Positions 36,010 to 50,830 are shown, counted from the stretch's first letter. The stretch is DNA of 64,000 nucleotides from Tubulanus polymorphus (GCF_964204645.1 NC_134031.1:11570501-11634500); one strand, 5' to 3'. Made by a program: numbers and translations. The notes: generated from the letters alone by a model not told the origin.

Positions 36010-37072
36010 TTATTCATCTATTCTTTTAATTTTACTAGATAAAATCCATTCATTAAATTTATCATCATACCCTTTATATTTCACCAAAGAATACTTTTTT
36101 CCTTTAAGAGTTTTTGTTTTCAGTACTTTTTCTATTTTGTATTCTATTTCATCTGGGTTTGGAACAAGTGATAATTCTTGTTCATAGAAATAACCTAATA
36201 TTTCTTCATCTTTTAAATCTTCTAATTTATAAACAAAAGGTTTAGTTAATATTATCTTTTTAATCTTGAATATTTCTTCAGTAAAATTAGGGGTATAACC
36301 TTTATAAAAGGTTTTTCTATATTTAGATATTCTAACATGTTGCCCTGTTTTAAATTTAGGTTCTCCAAAATCATGTGTAACAAATGCTCCATATAAATTA
36401 TTCCAAACTATTTCTAAATTATCTTCTTTTCTAGCTTGTATAGGTTTCATATTTATAGAACTATGTTTAGAATTATTATAACCTTTCACTAAATCATCTA
36501 ACATATTTATAGACTCATCGATATACTTATATGTTTCATTAGCAGTAAAATATTTCCACATTCTAGTTTTCAATGTTTTATCAAATCTTTCTATAATAGA
36601 TGCTTTTTTATCTGAATATGTTGAAAAATACTCTACATCGTTATCAGATAATAGTTTTTAAAAATGTTTATTATAAAATTCCTTACCTTCATCAAATTGT
36701 ATCTTACCTGGAATAGCTTCTTTAAATATATTCTTAAAAGCATTTGTAACTTCTATACCAGTTTAATTTTTGATTGGAATTGACCATGCGTATCTACTGA
36801 ATATATCTATAACATTTAAGTTCTTCATATCAATTAAATCAGCTTGCCATTGTTGATCAATATATGAAACCATTACTTTTCTTGTTAAATAATTTTATCC
36901 ATTTTCTTATGGATTTGATATGTTGGTTGATTTTGTAACCATGATTTTAATTCACTATATTTTATATTTTCATTATCAGATTTAATTTTACCCCATAATT
37001 CCGAAACACTAGAATATGATACTTCACTCTCTGGGTTATATATAAATCTCTTAAATATTGTTCTTTTTTCAT
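36010..37072 (-). pseudogene. DDE integrase with chromodomain (copy B)
   Basis: This is a homolog of the intact copy C gene (54366-55469). The part from 36573 to 36010 is open and covers the last core motif region to the chromodomain (YKIEKVLKTKTLKGKKYSLVKY). Upstream there is a frameshift near 37050, an in-frame stop near 36764, a stop near 36658 and a small deletion that removes the EEYNKGYFWI block. It cannot be active. Confidence 0.85.
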
Positions 37073-37079
37073 CTTATTT

Positions 37080-37438
37080 TAATCCATTAATAATAATTTA
37101 GATTTAGTTTCAATGATTTTTTCATTTGACTTATTTTCTGGTATAATAGGTTTATCATCGGAATCATTTTTGTTATTAAATTTAGATTTATATATTACAC
37201 CGGAGAATATAATTACTGTGATTAAACCAAAAGTAATATATAATTCATTATTACTTCAAGCATTAGAAGAATTAGATGGAATATCATTCGAATCAATATC
37301 AGATAATTTCTGTGATTCATTTATATCAGTTAATTTCTTTTTCTTAGCTCTTTTTAACTCAGAAGATCTTTTTCCTAACTCCCTTGCCCATTTGATTTGT
37401 TTCTCAGATCTACGCTCCTTCTTAACATCATCACTCAT
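37080..37438 (-). pseudogene. Small basic membrane protein (copy B)
   Basis: It starts MSDDVKKERRSEKQIKWARELG, with a Lys-rich helix, a TGA near 37256, then a membrane segment (LYITFGLITVIIFSGVIY). The homolog with an open frame is 53961-54359. Confidence 0.65.
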
Positions 37439-37448
37439 TTATTTTAGT

Positions 37449-38006
37449 TTATTTTTGTTCTGATTCGATATTATCTGATTTACTTTTGTCTTTATATTCT
37501 ATAGGTTTAATGTTAGAAAATGTTATAATTCCAGTAGAAATCAATGTCATTATTCCACCTAATTGAAATGAAGCGTATCCAACCCATTTTTGTAATTCAG
37601 TCATAACTAAGTAGTCATTTTTTAAATCAACATATAATTTATTTTCATCATCAATTGGTATAATCCGTTTACATAATTTTGAATAACATTTGACAATACC
37701 ATCAGAAATAGAATAATTTTTTCTAGCTAATCTTGACTCTTCATAAATCTTAAAATATTTTATTACTTTATCTGGTTTCATAGAGTCTATTTCTTGGAAA
37801 CTTAAAATTTTCCCCAAGAAATCCTTAGATTTCCCTCCGGCAATTAGTAATTCAAGATGGTGCTTACAATATAGGTAGTATTCATAATCAATATTACAAT
37901 CAGTATTATTTTCCATTTTGGTTGGAATATCTTTATTATCACTAATGCCCAAATCATCTAAGTTTTTTTAAATATCAATACTATTCTTATTAGATTTCTT
38001 TGACAT
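37449..38006 (-). pseudogene. MSKK membrane protein (copy B)
   Basis: It starts MSKKSNKNSIDI, with one stop codon near 37968, then an open frame of 167 codons. The body has a Cys/His-containing YYLYCKHHLELLIAGGKS helix. A C-terminal hydrophobic segment reads WVGYASFQLGGIMTLISTGIITF. Function unknown; homologs are at 53368-53968 and 48684-48141. The upstream region (38007-38250) is noncoding and probably the promoter shared with the divergent side. Confidence 0.65.
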
Positions 38007-38252
38007 TTATATTAGAGAAAAAAGCGAAAAAAATATTATAAGTATTATAGAATGATACTAGTATCTCTTTAGGTTAATACTAAATTGACTAGGTTAGTAA
38101 AAGTTAAAGAATTGTTATTCAAACCTATTCAAAATCTATTTAATCTAGTGTTAAAAAGAATTGCAAAAGAAAATATTAAATATTAAAATAGAAATAATGG
38201 CTAGTTAAAGATGTGTCATTTTTATTAAATTTTATTTGAATTATATTATTCT

Positions 38253-39251
38253 TTAACCGCTAAATAAAGATTCAATATATTGTTCATTATTTGAATCATT
38301 ATTCCATTGATCAATAAATTTCTTTGCCTTTGTTAACTGTTCTAAATATAACTGTAAATCTAGTTTGTCATGTTTACTCATATTTTCCTTCTTTTCAATA
38401 GGTCTTAAATTCTTCCAATTCCAAATTTATTTCTTGTTGTATTCATCATTCATGCCAAATTTAGAAATAGGCAACACATGATCAAAATGCAAATTATTGC
38501 CATAATTATTTTTATTCATTTTATCATCGAATTGATATATAATCCATGATTTAAGAAATTTATCTGAACAATCCAATAAATGTGCTAGTGCAACTGAATG
38601 GTTTTCTTTACTGAATAATTTTGATACTTCAGATCTCAAACATTTTTTCATTTTAAAATTAAAATCTGTTCGACATCTTTCTTTATGATAATTATTAATA
38701 TGTTCTCGATTATCCTTTGCCCATTCTCTCATATATTCTGTTATATAATCTGGATGATTTTCTCTCCATTGTTTATTATAAGCTTTGAATTTTTCAATGT
38801 TATCCATACAATATTCTGTTGAATAATCTGGATTATTTTTATGAACTTTTTTACAATTTTGTTTATTACAAGTTTTGCAATAATAACTTTTACCATCTTT
38901 AGAATTTTTATCTTTATTAAATTCTGCTAATGATTCATTCAATTCACATTTTGAACATGTCTTCTGATATATATTAACAACACCATTATTGTTTATATTT
39001 CTAATATGACTTTTAGATTTTAAATGTTCTGTATAATATCTTTTATCACTGAATGATTGATTACATATATCACATTTGTATGTTTCTTTTTCATTCTTTA
39101 ATTCATCTAATTTAGTTTCTAATATATCATCTTTATATTTGAACTTTAATTTATTTTCTAAATGTGTTCTAGTTTTATTGTGTCTTGCTTTTTGGGATTT
39201 ATCTATATTGATTTTACATGTTGGAGAGTAGTACTTCTTATTTGCTTCCAT
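38253..39251 (-). pseudogene. Zinc-finger/HNH fusion protein (copy B)
   Basis: The first 87 residues are the same zinc-finger module as the gene at 29645, because both lie in the TIRs. They are followed by a CSKC...CKTC knuckle and an HNH nuclease domain (LHFDHVLPISKFGMNDEYN; NWKNLRPIEKKEN). A single TAA near 38427 replaces a Leu codon, and the frame then continues to 38253. In copy C the HNH protein has its own start without the zinc fingers. Confidence 0.75.
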
Positions 39252-39388
39252 TTTAATATCAAGTTTTTTATTAAAATTGATTTTAGAAGTTATTCATTTA
39301 TATGTTATTCACATATATGAATATTTTAAGAGTAATAGGGATAATAGGGGTTCAGGTTAAAGGTTGAAGGGGCGAGTGAGTAAAAATC
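38990..39388 (-). repeat. Right TIR of copy B
   Basis: This mirrors 29511-29906. Amino-acid differences between the two coding portions are few (for example S/C at residue 9). Confidence 0.85.
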
Positions 39389-39665
39389 TACACCAAGTCC
39401 CAATAAACCGGATAAACCCCCAAATGATAATAATTCAATACAAGGTAAATTTAAAGATGGTTTGAAGAAATTAGCAAAATATTTATGAGAACTATCTAAA
39501 AAATCTGCTGCAGCTTTACCCGGATTTATTGCATCAATTGTTGGTTTTATATTAAAATCTGCAGGAAGTATTATTAACTTTGCTTTTGAACATATTATTT
39601 TATTTTTAATAACAGTTGTAAGTGCTATTATTTTTGGGTTAGTGAATATGATAAAAAATAAATAA
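39389..39665 (+). pseudogene. Coiled-coil/membrane protein, C-terminal part (copy A)
   Basis: This resumes copy A after copy B with KSTPSPNKPDKPP, one TGA in place of Trp near 39487, and the two C-terminal hydrophobic segments (ALPGFIASIVGFILKSAG and HIILFLITVVSAIIFG). Confidence 0.75.
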
Positions 39666-39685
39666 TTAATTTTTTTGTTAAATAA

Positions 39686-40892
39686 ATGAGTGGGAGTTAC
39701 ATAAATCCTTCTAAGAATTCAAGAATATCTAATGCTATTAAAGCAGAGAGATCACATCATATAATTACTCATAATCCTTCTAATATTGATCCTGATGAAA
39801 CTTTATATGTTAGAATTCCTCGATTAACACAAAATACTTTTTATGTTCCAAATAGTATTTATTTATCAGCTGATATAAAAGTAACTGGTCATGATAATAA
39901 TTATGTTGTAGATAATGTTGGGAGATATTTGATTGAAAAATTAACTATAAAGATTGGTCCGGAAACAGTTTTCTAATTAGATGATTATAATTTATTTATG
40001 CATTACAAAGATTCATGGTTAACAAAAGAAAATAATATGATATTTCAAGGCATCCAATCAGAAAATCAAAATAAATTAAGATCTGAAGCTAATAATGCAG
40101 TAGTAACTAATGCTACAGATAATTTGATAAAAAGGATTTATGGAAGCAAATATAAAATTCCATTAGACTTTGAATTGATAAATAATAATGCGCCTTTATA
40201 TAAATACGCAGTTCAAGAAGATATTATATTCGAAATAACATTTGCTCCTGTTAATGAAGTAGTATTATCAAGTGTAATAAAAGATATGGGTTATAAATGA
40301 TCGAATATATGTTTAGAATATGATACAGTAACTGATGAAAATATTGCTAGCACAATTCAAACTCAATATGATCAAGGATTTTCATTATTATATGATTATA
40401 TTGATAAATTTAAAATTGTAACTATTAATGCAAGTGATGAAATAATTAATGAGAATATCAACTTCCCAAGAAGATCTATTAAAGGTATATTAATATTTTT
40501 TACCATTGCTACGTATTCAAATGGCACAATACAGGTTGATAATTATTGAAGGTATAGCAAATAAAATATTTTGTCAATGAATGAGAATGATTGATCAATG
40601 GCCAGAAATTAAAAAACATTTTATGAATGAAAGGGTAAAATCATCTGAAAATTGTAATATTAATCAAATTGATTATTATACCGGCAATAAATATGCATTA
40701 TGGTTAGATTTTAGAACAACCGAGGATAATTTATTACATGGTTCTGGTAGAAAACTACAGAACACTAAAGATGGAATACAATTATTCATGACAAAGAAAA
40801 AAGGAAGCTTAAATTTCAAAATGGATATTTATATTATATCTGACGCGCAATTAAATATCATAAATTCTCACTTGAATAGTGTCATGTATTAA
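39686..40892 (+). pseudogene. Probable major capsid protein (copy A)
   Basis: Blocks include SGSYINPSKNSRISNAIK, LYVRIPRLTQNTFYVP, FELINNNAPLYKYA, YDYIDKF, NENINFPRRSIKGILIFF, WLDFRTTEDN and IISDAQLNI. The beta-rich character, length of about 410-430 residues and place next to the packaging ATPase and coiled-coil gene suggest a double-jelly-roll type capsid protein. I recall similar proteins in invertebrate virus-like islands. There are stops at 39974 (TAA), 40298 (TGA) and 40578 (TGA), and a 28-bp deletion near 40545. The leader is TTTTTTTGTTAAATAAATG. Confidence 0.6.
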
Positions 40893-40924
40893 AATTTTAG
40901 TTTTAATAAAAAATTCTATAATAA

Positions 40925-41640
40925 ATGGAAGGAGGAATATATGAAATACAAATTCCAAGTGAAATGATATCAGATATATATTAAATAATACCTTATGATG
41001 AATAAAGTAAGTATTTTGGAGAATACTTTAATCAATTCAAATATAGAATAAGTAAAATATAAAAGAATATTGAACCTAAAAAAGAAGATAATATTGAATC
41101 TAAAATAGAAGATAAGAATATTGAAACTAAAATAGAAGATAATGTTATACCTTCTACATCGAATAATGATAAGATTGAACCTGATATCAAAACCAAAAAG
41201 ACAAATGAAAAATATTGTGACGTATGTAAGAAATATATATCATATAAAAATTGGGCATCACATAAGAAATCAAAGAAACATGTAGAAAAAGAAAAGAACA
41301 ATAATATCATAGATAATGTTAATACAATTGAAACTAATGATACCATAGATAATATAACAGATAATGTTGATACAATCGAAACTTATGATAATGAAACAAT
41401 TGATGATTCTAAAAACATTGTAATGTTTCTAATTTAGATATTTCTAAAAGTAATTTTTCTAAGCATAAAAAATCTCAGGGACATATAGAAAATGAAAGGG
41501 AGGTAGAAGAACATGAAAAGAAACTAGAAGAAATAGAAAGAAATAAAACCGGTCCATATTGTAATAAGAAATTTGAACCTGTTGATGAAAATACTCATTA
41601 TAAATCAAAATTACATCTAATTAATGTTCATAAAAATGTG
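40925..41640 (+). pseudogene. Three-finger zinc protein (copy A)
   Basis: It starts MEGGIYEIQIPSEM, with stops near 40980, 41005 and 41062. Three Cys/His fingers follow: YCDVCKKYISYKNWASHKKSKKH, a degraded CN-SNLDISKSNFSKHKKSQGH and a last YCNKKFEPVDENTHYKSK. They are linked by low-complexity NTIETND repeats. Regulatory or nucleic-acid-binding role inferred only from the fingers. Confidence 0.55.
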
Positions 41641-41645
41641 AGTAT

Positions 41646-42010
41646 GATACCATTGTTAAATAACCAAATGAAATATATCAAATATTTTGATCCTAAAACT
41701 AAACGATATTATATATTCTATGTTGTTATTTGATAAATTATTAGCTTATGCAGAAGATAATCCTAAACAAATATATAAATTATTATATTCGAGAAAAATA
41801 GATTTAAGTTATCTAACAAAAAATTTTGGATATCATTTTGATTTCTATTTTGATGAATACTTTGAAAAATTAAGAGAAGAAGGTAAGATACATACTAATT
41901 ATCGTAATCTGATGGTTCAACTAAAATTAATAAATATACCTAAGCATTATTATGAATTAGATATAAACAAAGATGATTTTATAAACTTACTAGAAACAAA
42001 ATTAGAATAA
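41646..42010 (+). pseudogene. Small conserved protein (copy A)
   Basis: This is a homolog of 34383-34757. The expected start codon is followed by TGA, and a frame break lies near 41725. The part from 41687 to 42010 (LLFDKLLAYAEDNP, FGYHFDFYFDEYFEKL, ELDINKDDFINLLET) is open. Confidence 0.5.
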
Positions 42011-42012
42011 TT

Positions 42013-42112
42013 AATATATCTATGTACTAGACGTATGTAAGAATCCAAGAAAGAAAGAATCCAAGAATTCTTACTTTCTTACTCGTACCTCTAGTACTTA
42101 GATATATAAATT
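42013..42112. terminator. Hairpin H3 (copy A)
   Basis: Arms TATATCTATGTACTAGACGTA / TACCTCTAGTACTTAGATATAT surround a GAATTC-centred palindrome, three bases after the last plus-strand gene. Same family as H1 and H2. Confidence 0.5.
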
Positions 42113-42257
42113 AGTTTTTATAAAAATTAAAAATGTAAATTATTAATCTAAGTATAGAAATAATTATAATATAATCTATTTTTTATTTCTATTAAGTGAA
42201 AACATATAATTATCTCACATAATATATTTTTAATTATTACAAATCTATTTATTTATA

Positions 42258-45540
<3,283 letters not shown>

Positions 45541-45630
45541 TGTACCAGACGTACGAGTAAGAAAGTAAGGATCCAAGAATCCAAGAATTCTTACTTTCTT
45601 ACTCGTACGTCTAGTACATACATATATAAA
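45541..45630. terminator. Hairpin H4 (copy A, split by the long-TIR element)
   Basis: It starts TGTACCAGACGTACGAGTAAG and ends CTTACTCGTACGTCTAGTACATA; the outer left arm was displaced by the element insertion. Confidence 0.45.
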
Positions 45631-45785
45631 TTAGTTTTTATAAAAATTAGAAATATAAATTATTAATTGAAGTATAGAAATGGTTATATTATAATCTATT
45701 TTTATTTTTATTAGGAGAAAACATATAATTTATTCATTTTTATATATTTCATTTTATAATTTAAATTTGTAATTATCATAAACTG

Positions 45786-45868
45786 TTTATATATCTATGT
45801 ACTAGACGTACGTAAGAATCTTGGTAAGAATTCTTACGTACGTCTAGTACATAGATATATAAATAGTT
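45786..45868. terminator. Hairpin H5, near-perfect palindrome (copy A)
   Basis: TTATATATCTATGTACTAGA through CGTACGTAAGAATC to its inverse gives about 38-bp arms with a very short loop around TTGGTAAG. It is the cleanest member of this hairpin family. Confidence 0.65.
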
Positions 45869-46019
45869 TTAGAATAATTATCCTAAATATAAATTATATA
45901 TATATATATTTATACCCCTGTGCAAACTTGAATTATAAACATAGTTTTAATATATAATTTATTCATTATTATATATTTCATTTAATAATTTATATTTATA
46001 ATTTTTATAGAATAAGGTA

Positions 46020-46136
46020 TTTATATATCTATGAACGAGAGGTACGAGTAAGAAACCAAGAATTCTTACTTTCTTACGTTCTTGGCAAGAATCTTGGTTT
46101 CTTACTCGTACGTCTAGTACTTAGATATATAAATAG
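46020..46136. terminator. Hairpin H6 (copy A)
   Basis: Arms TTATATATCTATGAACGAGA / GTCTAGTACTTAGATATATAA enclose GTACGAGTAAGAAACCAAG and its inverse. It lies about 65 bp from the ATPase stop. Confidence 0.5.
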
Positions 46137-46199
46137 TTATTTTAAAAAAAGGGAGGTTTTAAATATTAAGGTATCTAATACGTAAATGTTTAAAATACC

Positions 46200-46770
46200 T
46201 TATTTTATAAATTTATATTCATAGGGAAATTGAAGCCTAAGTAATAATTTTGAACCTTTATTGCTTTTTAATTTATTCATATATTCATCATGTAAGTCAG
46301 TAGGTATAATTTGATTTTCTTCCAATGATTGTTGCATAGATTTTCTATCTTTATTGTAGAATAAAACTAAAAATCTTATATTCTCCCTAAAATCTTTAAC
46401 AATCGAATTATATTTTTGATTTAAAACCCATGTTGTTATCCCAAAATGTCTCGCACAGAAAGCTAAATAGCATAACTCACTCTCTCTAATTTTTGAATCA
46501 TGTAGATTTGCACAATCATCTATAATGAATAATGTATTTGATCCTTTATAAACATCAATTGCTATTTTTATACAATTATCTAAATTTACTTTTACTGTTT
46601 TAGGATTTAATATGATAAACTTTTTTATCTTAACTATATCTCTATTATATGTTTTATTCATTTCATAAGTGGGGAAGAATATTATTATTAAAATGATTCT
46701 TATAAATAGTTTCTAACAAATCTAATATGAAATGTGTTTTACCACAGTTGGTTACTCCAGTAACTAACAT
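46200..46770 (-). pseudogene. A32-like packaging ATPase (copy A)
   Basis: It starts MLVTGVTNCGKTHF with Walker A intact, then a deletion near 46680 shifts the frame. From 46661 to 46200 the frame is open with Walker B (TLFIIDDCAN), GITTWVLNQKYN and the C-terminal LLLRLQFPYEYKFIK. Confidence 0.75.
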
Positions 46771-46780
46771 ATTATGCGGT

Positions 46781-47764
46781 TCAAAGATAAATAAATCTTT
46801 TTGTTTCCAATGCCTTTTCTGTTTTGTATTCTATTTCATCTGGATTTGGTACAAGTGATAATTCTTGTTCATAGAAATAACCTAATATTTCTTCATTTTT
46901 TAAATCTTCTAATTTATATACAAAAGGTTTAGTTAATATTATTTTTTTAATTTTAAATATTTCTTCAGTAAAATCTGGTGTATAACCTTTATAAAATGTT
47001 TTTCGATATTTAGATACTCTAACATGTTGTCCAATTTTAAATTTAGGTTCACCAAAATCATGCGTAACAAACGCTCCATATGAATTATTCCAAACAACTT
47101 CTGAATTATCTTCTTTTATAGCTTGTATAAGTTTCATATTTATAGAACTATGTTTAGAATTATTATAACCTTTAACTAAACACATCGATATATTTATATG
47201 TTTCATAAGCAGTAAAGTATTTCCACATTCTAGTTTTCAATGTTTTATTAAATCTTTCTATAATAGATGCTTTTTTATCTGAGTGTTTTGAAAAATACTC
47301 TACATCGTTTTCAGATAATAGTTTTTAAAAATGTTTATTATAGAATTCCTTACCTTCATCGAATTGTATCTTACCTGGAATAGCTTCTTTAAATATTGAT
47401 TTAAAAGCATTTGTAACTTCTATACCTGTTTTATTTTTGATTGGAATACTCCATGCGTATCTACTGAATATATCTATAACATTTAATATCCAGAAATATC
47501 CTTTGTTGAATTCTTCATGTCAATCAAATCTGCTTGCCATTGTTGATCAATATATGAAACCATAATTTTTCGCGTTAAATAGTTTTTATCCATTTTCTTG
47601 TGGATTCGATATGTGGGTTGGTTTTGTAACCATAATCTTAATTCACTATATTTTATATTTTCTTTATCAGATTTAATTTTATCCCATGATTCTGAAATAC
47701 TAGAATATGATACTTAACTCTCTGGGTTATAATATAAAACTCTTAAATATTGTTCTTTTTTCAT
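46781..47764 (-). pseudogene. DDE integrase (copy A), chromodomain deleted
   Basis: The N-terminal and DDE regions are in several frames, with stops near 47712 and 47326 and other breaks. The last open part (47206-46781) ends KTEKALETKRFIYL. At that point the chromodomain coding sequence is gone and the frame runs into the start of the ATPase gene. Confidence 0.75.
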
Positions 47765-47769
47765 CTTAT

Positions 47770-48137
47770 TTTAATCCATTAATAATAATCTTGGATCATT
47801 TTCAATGACTTTATCAATTGACTTATTCTCTGGTATAATAGGTTTATCATTATCATCATTATTGTTAATAAATTTGAATTTAGATTTATATATTACACCA
47901 GAGAATATGATTACTGTGATTAACCCAATTTTGATATATAAGTAATTATTTCTTCCAGTATTAGAAGAATTAGATGGATGATCATTCGAATTAATAACAG
48001 ATAATTTCTGTGACTCATTGATAACAGTTAATTTTCTTTTTCTTTGCTCTTTTTAATTCTGCAGATCTTTTACCTAATTCCCTTGCCCATTTAATTTGTT
48101 TCTCAGATCTAGGCTTCTTCTTAATATCATCACTCAT
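47770..48137 (-). pseudogene. Small basic membrane protein (copy A)
   Basis: It starts MSDDIKKKPRSEKQIKWARE and shifts frame after about 38 codons (near 48025). Remnants of the membrane segment follow. Homolog of 53961-54359. Confidence 0.55.
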
Positions 48138-48140
48138 TTA

Positions 48141-48684
48141 TTTTAGTTAATTTTTGTTCTGATTCGATATCTTCTGATTTATTTTTATCTTTATATTCTA
48201 TCGGTTTGATATTAGAAAATGTTATAACTCCAGTAGAAATCAATGTCATTATTCCGCCTAATTAAAATTAAGCGTATCCAACCCATTTCTGTAATTCTGT
48301 CATAACTAAATAATCATTTTTTAAATCGCTATACAATTTATTTTCATCATCAATTGGTATAATCCGGTTACATAATCTAGAGTAACATTTAACTATTCCA
48401 TCACTGATAGAGTCATTTATTCTAGCTAATCTTCTTCATATATTTTGAAATGTTTGATTACTTTTTATGGTTTCATATTATCTAATTCTTGAAATGTTTT
48501 TGCCAATAAACTCTTTAGATTTGCCACCAGCAATCAATAGTTCTTGATGATGCTTACACGTCAAATAGTATTCATAATCAATATTATTTTCCATTTTGGT
48601 TGGAATATCCTTATTATCACTAATGCCCAAATCATCTAAGGTTTTTTCCATATCAATACTATTCTTATTAGATTTCTTTGACAT
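48141..48684 (-). pseudogene. MSKK membrane protein (copy A)
   Basis: The frame is open for 68 codons from 48684 (MSKKSNKNSIDMEKTLDDLG), then broken near 48480 and 48430, with stops replacing residues in the WVGYA-F-LGGIMTLISTGVITF segment. Homolog of 38006-37449. Confidence 0.6.
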
Positions 48685-48765
48685 TTATATTAGAGAAAAA
48701 AGCGAAAAAAAATATTATACTTATTCTTCAAATGATACTAATAACTCATTAGGTTAATACTAGTA

Positions 48766-48956
48766 AGTAATAGGGAATATCTTGTTTCAGATCAAAGGTC
48801 GAACGGTCGAGCTCATTAAAAAACAAAACATTAAAAGTAATTTAAAACTGTAATATATTTTCATAACCGTGTGCATTTTATATTAAAACTAAATATTTAT
48901 TCTAAGATATCAATAATTTAAAAAGCATATTGTATTAAATCAATTGGTCGCTCCAC
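48766..48956 (+). repeat. Element end module (half of the D inverted repeat)
   Basis: The sequence starts AAGTAATAGGG and runs through GGTCGAGCTCATTAAAAA and TAATATATTTTCATA to AAATCAATTGGTCGCTCC. This matches the left arm plus half the centre of 12296-12703. It closes copy A on the right. Confidence 0.75.
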
Positions 48957-49122
48957 TGAAGAAATAGAAAAGGTTAGTTTGAACCCATTTGATGATAAAA
49001 GATATATTTTAGATGATGGAATTCATACAGTCGCGTATGGTTGCAATTTAGAAGAATACTTAAAATTTAAAAGAGAAGAAGAGAAAGAAAAGGAAATAAT
49101 GAACAGGATTATTACATGTTAA
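48957..49122 (+). pseudogene. C-terminal coding remnant with DDKRYIL motif
   Basis: The frame is open from the end-module border to TAA at 49122 without a start codon. It contains NPFDDKRYILDDGIHTVAYG then a charged tail. I recall DDKRY/AYG tails at the ends of large proteins in related elements, possibly polymerases, but cannot verify it. It may be the only trace of a lost gene. Confidence 0.3.
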
Positions 49123-49153
49123 TCAAATTTTATTAAAAATATGTATCATAAAT

Positions 49154-49918
49154 GGAAAGTACACAATCACAAACTATCAATATTACAAATAGTGTTGTAA
49201 ATATTTATCATAAGAAATGTTCAAAATGTGAATTGAATAAACAATCATCAGAATATTACAAAGATAAAACCCAGAAAGATGGTAAGCAACGTTATTGTAG
49301 AACTTGAGTTAAAGAAATGAATAAGCAATAACGAGCAAATAATCCAGATTATCAAAAGGAATGGCGAAATGATAACCCAGAATATTTAAGAGATTGGAAA
49401 AAAGATAATAGAGAACATTATAATGAGTATCAAAATAATTACCAAAAAGAAAGATATAAAACGGATCTTAATTTTAAATTGAAACAATGTTTAAGTTCTA
49501 GATTAACAAAATTATTCAGTAAAGAACGCATTCAGCCGCACTATCTAATTTATTGGGGTGTTCAGATGAATTTCTCAAATAATGGATAATATATCAATTC
49601 GACGATAAAATGAATGAAAAAAACTATGGTGAATACTTTCATATTGATCATGTGTTACCAATATCTAAATTTAACATGAATGATGAATACAATTTGAAGT
49701 TAATATGGAGCTGGAAAAACTTAAGACCTTTAGAAAAAGTTGAAAATATTAGGAAAGGTAACAAACTAGAAATGAAATTATATTTAGATCAACTGGATAA
49801 AGCAAAGACATTTGTTGAATTATGGAACTCAATACATAATGAAAAATACGTTGAATATAAACGTATAGAAAACCGGAAACTCTCGATGTATGTCAAACTG
49901 CCTATGCAATTTTACTAA
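49154..49918 (+). pseudogene. HNH nuclease gene, degraded
   Basis: It starts MESTQSQTINITN, followed by a CSKC knuckle, stops near 49308 and 49330, and a frame shift near 49530. The region 49610-49918 is open and holds the HNH block FHIDHVLPISKFNMNDEYN and NLRPLEKVENIRKG. The homolog is 52451-53119. Confidence 0.7.
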
Positions 49919-50640
49919 CATCTGTGTCGCATGTTATAAATTCAGTTGAATGGGGAGTAGTACTTCATTTGAATATTGATCGAACGTGCTCTTTCTGTTG
50001 AAAAGAATTAATTAATTTCATCATAAAAGAACACCTGTTGCTCAGACAGACAATGTTTGGCTGGTGAATAACTGGCAGTTATAAGCGCGCAGTGCATAAG
50101 CATAGGAACGCATAGGATTTCTCTCTAGAAACACAATTAGGAGTTTACAGTTCTAAATGTAAGTACTGTTTTTGTTGTTATTTAGACGCCGGGAAACGTT
50201 AAACATGTTTAAGTGTATTAATCTATATTTGACAACTACAACTTCAAGTTAGTTTTATTCTACGCTAGATATTTATCTTTTAGATAACAAAATGCTACGC
50301 GTAACAAGAAGACCATTGCTATTTGAGTCATGAAAGTGAATATGGAAGGATGTGAAATCAGAAATTACGGATATTTCAACTCATGAGACAGTAGCAGTTT
50401 AGCCATACTGTATAGACTTTCAATGCATTACGTTTGCTGGAATTTCAATTGCGTCATTCGGTCGTTGTTAATGGTTATAGTGACAGCTGTGCATTCCGCA
50501 CAAAAGCCCGGGTTTGGAATGTTGAAATCGATACTGACTGTAGAACAAGATATATGTGTTTATGAAATAGTTATTCCACCAGGCGTTTCGTTGAATTGAT
50601 TTTCAGTTTGAGGATTTATTATCGAGAATCCAAAATGACT
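49919..50640. other. Spacer of non-viral composition, copy 1
   Basis: No gene is supported. The part around 50100-50330 resembles 51480-51700 (shared TTAGGAGTTTA, AATGTAAGTACTGTT and TATCTTTTAGAT), so it is a duplicated spacer following an HNH-related gene end. Confidence 0.5.
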
Positions 50641-50830
50641 TATCTGATATTTTAAATCCCAAGAATTAAAAATTGCATATCTTTAACTAGCCATTATTTC
50701 TATTTTAATTTTTTTCAAAATCTAATATTTCTTTTTAAAAGAGAATACTTTATATTTTGATAAGATTTGAATAAAAATTACATAACTTCAACTAGCTAGT
50801 CTATTTAGTATTAACCTAAAGAGTTACTAG
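50641..50830. other. Viral intergenic sequence
   Basis: This matches 53150-53330 and 38040-38220 (TTCAACTAGCTAG; AGTATTAACCTAAAGAG). In intact copies it is the leader of the MSKK gene, so a displaced leader is present here without its gene. Confidence 0.55.

Larger units (their letters stand above)
29511..39388. mobile_element. Virus-like element, copy B, with complete TIRs
   Basis: Inverted repeats of about 397 bp (29511-29906 and 38990-39388) bound a 9.9-kb unit that starts TTTTTACTCACTCGCCCC. It lies within the coiled-coil/membrane gene of copy A, in the same orientation. Gene order is: zinc finger, three membrane or structural genes, coiled-coil gene, zinc finger and a small protein on the plus strand; ATPase, integrase, two membrane proteins and a zinc-finger-HNH protein on the minus strand. 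The capsid gene is lost by a deletion near 33990. Confidence 0.8.
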
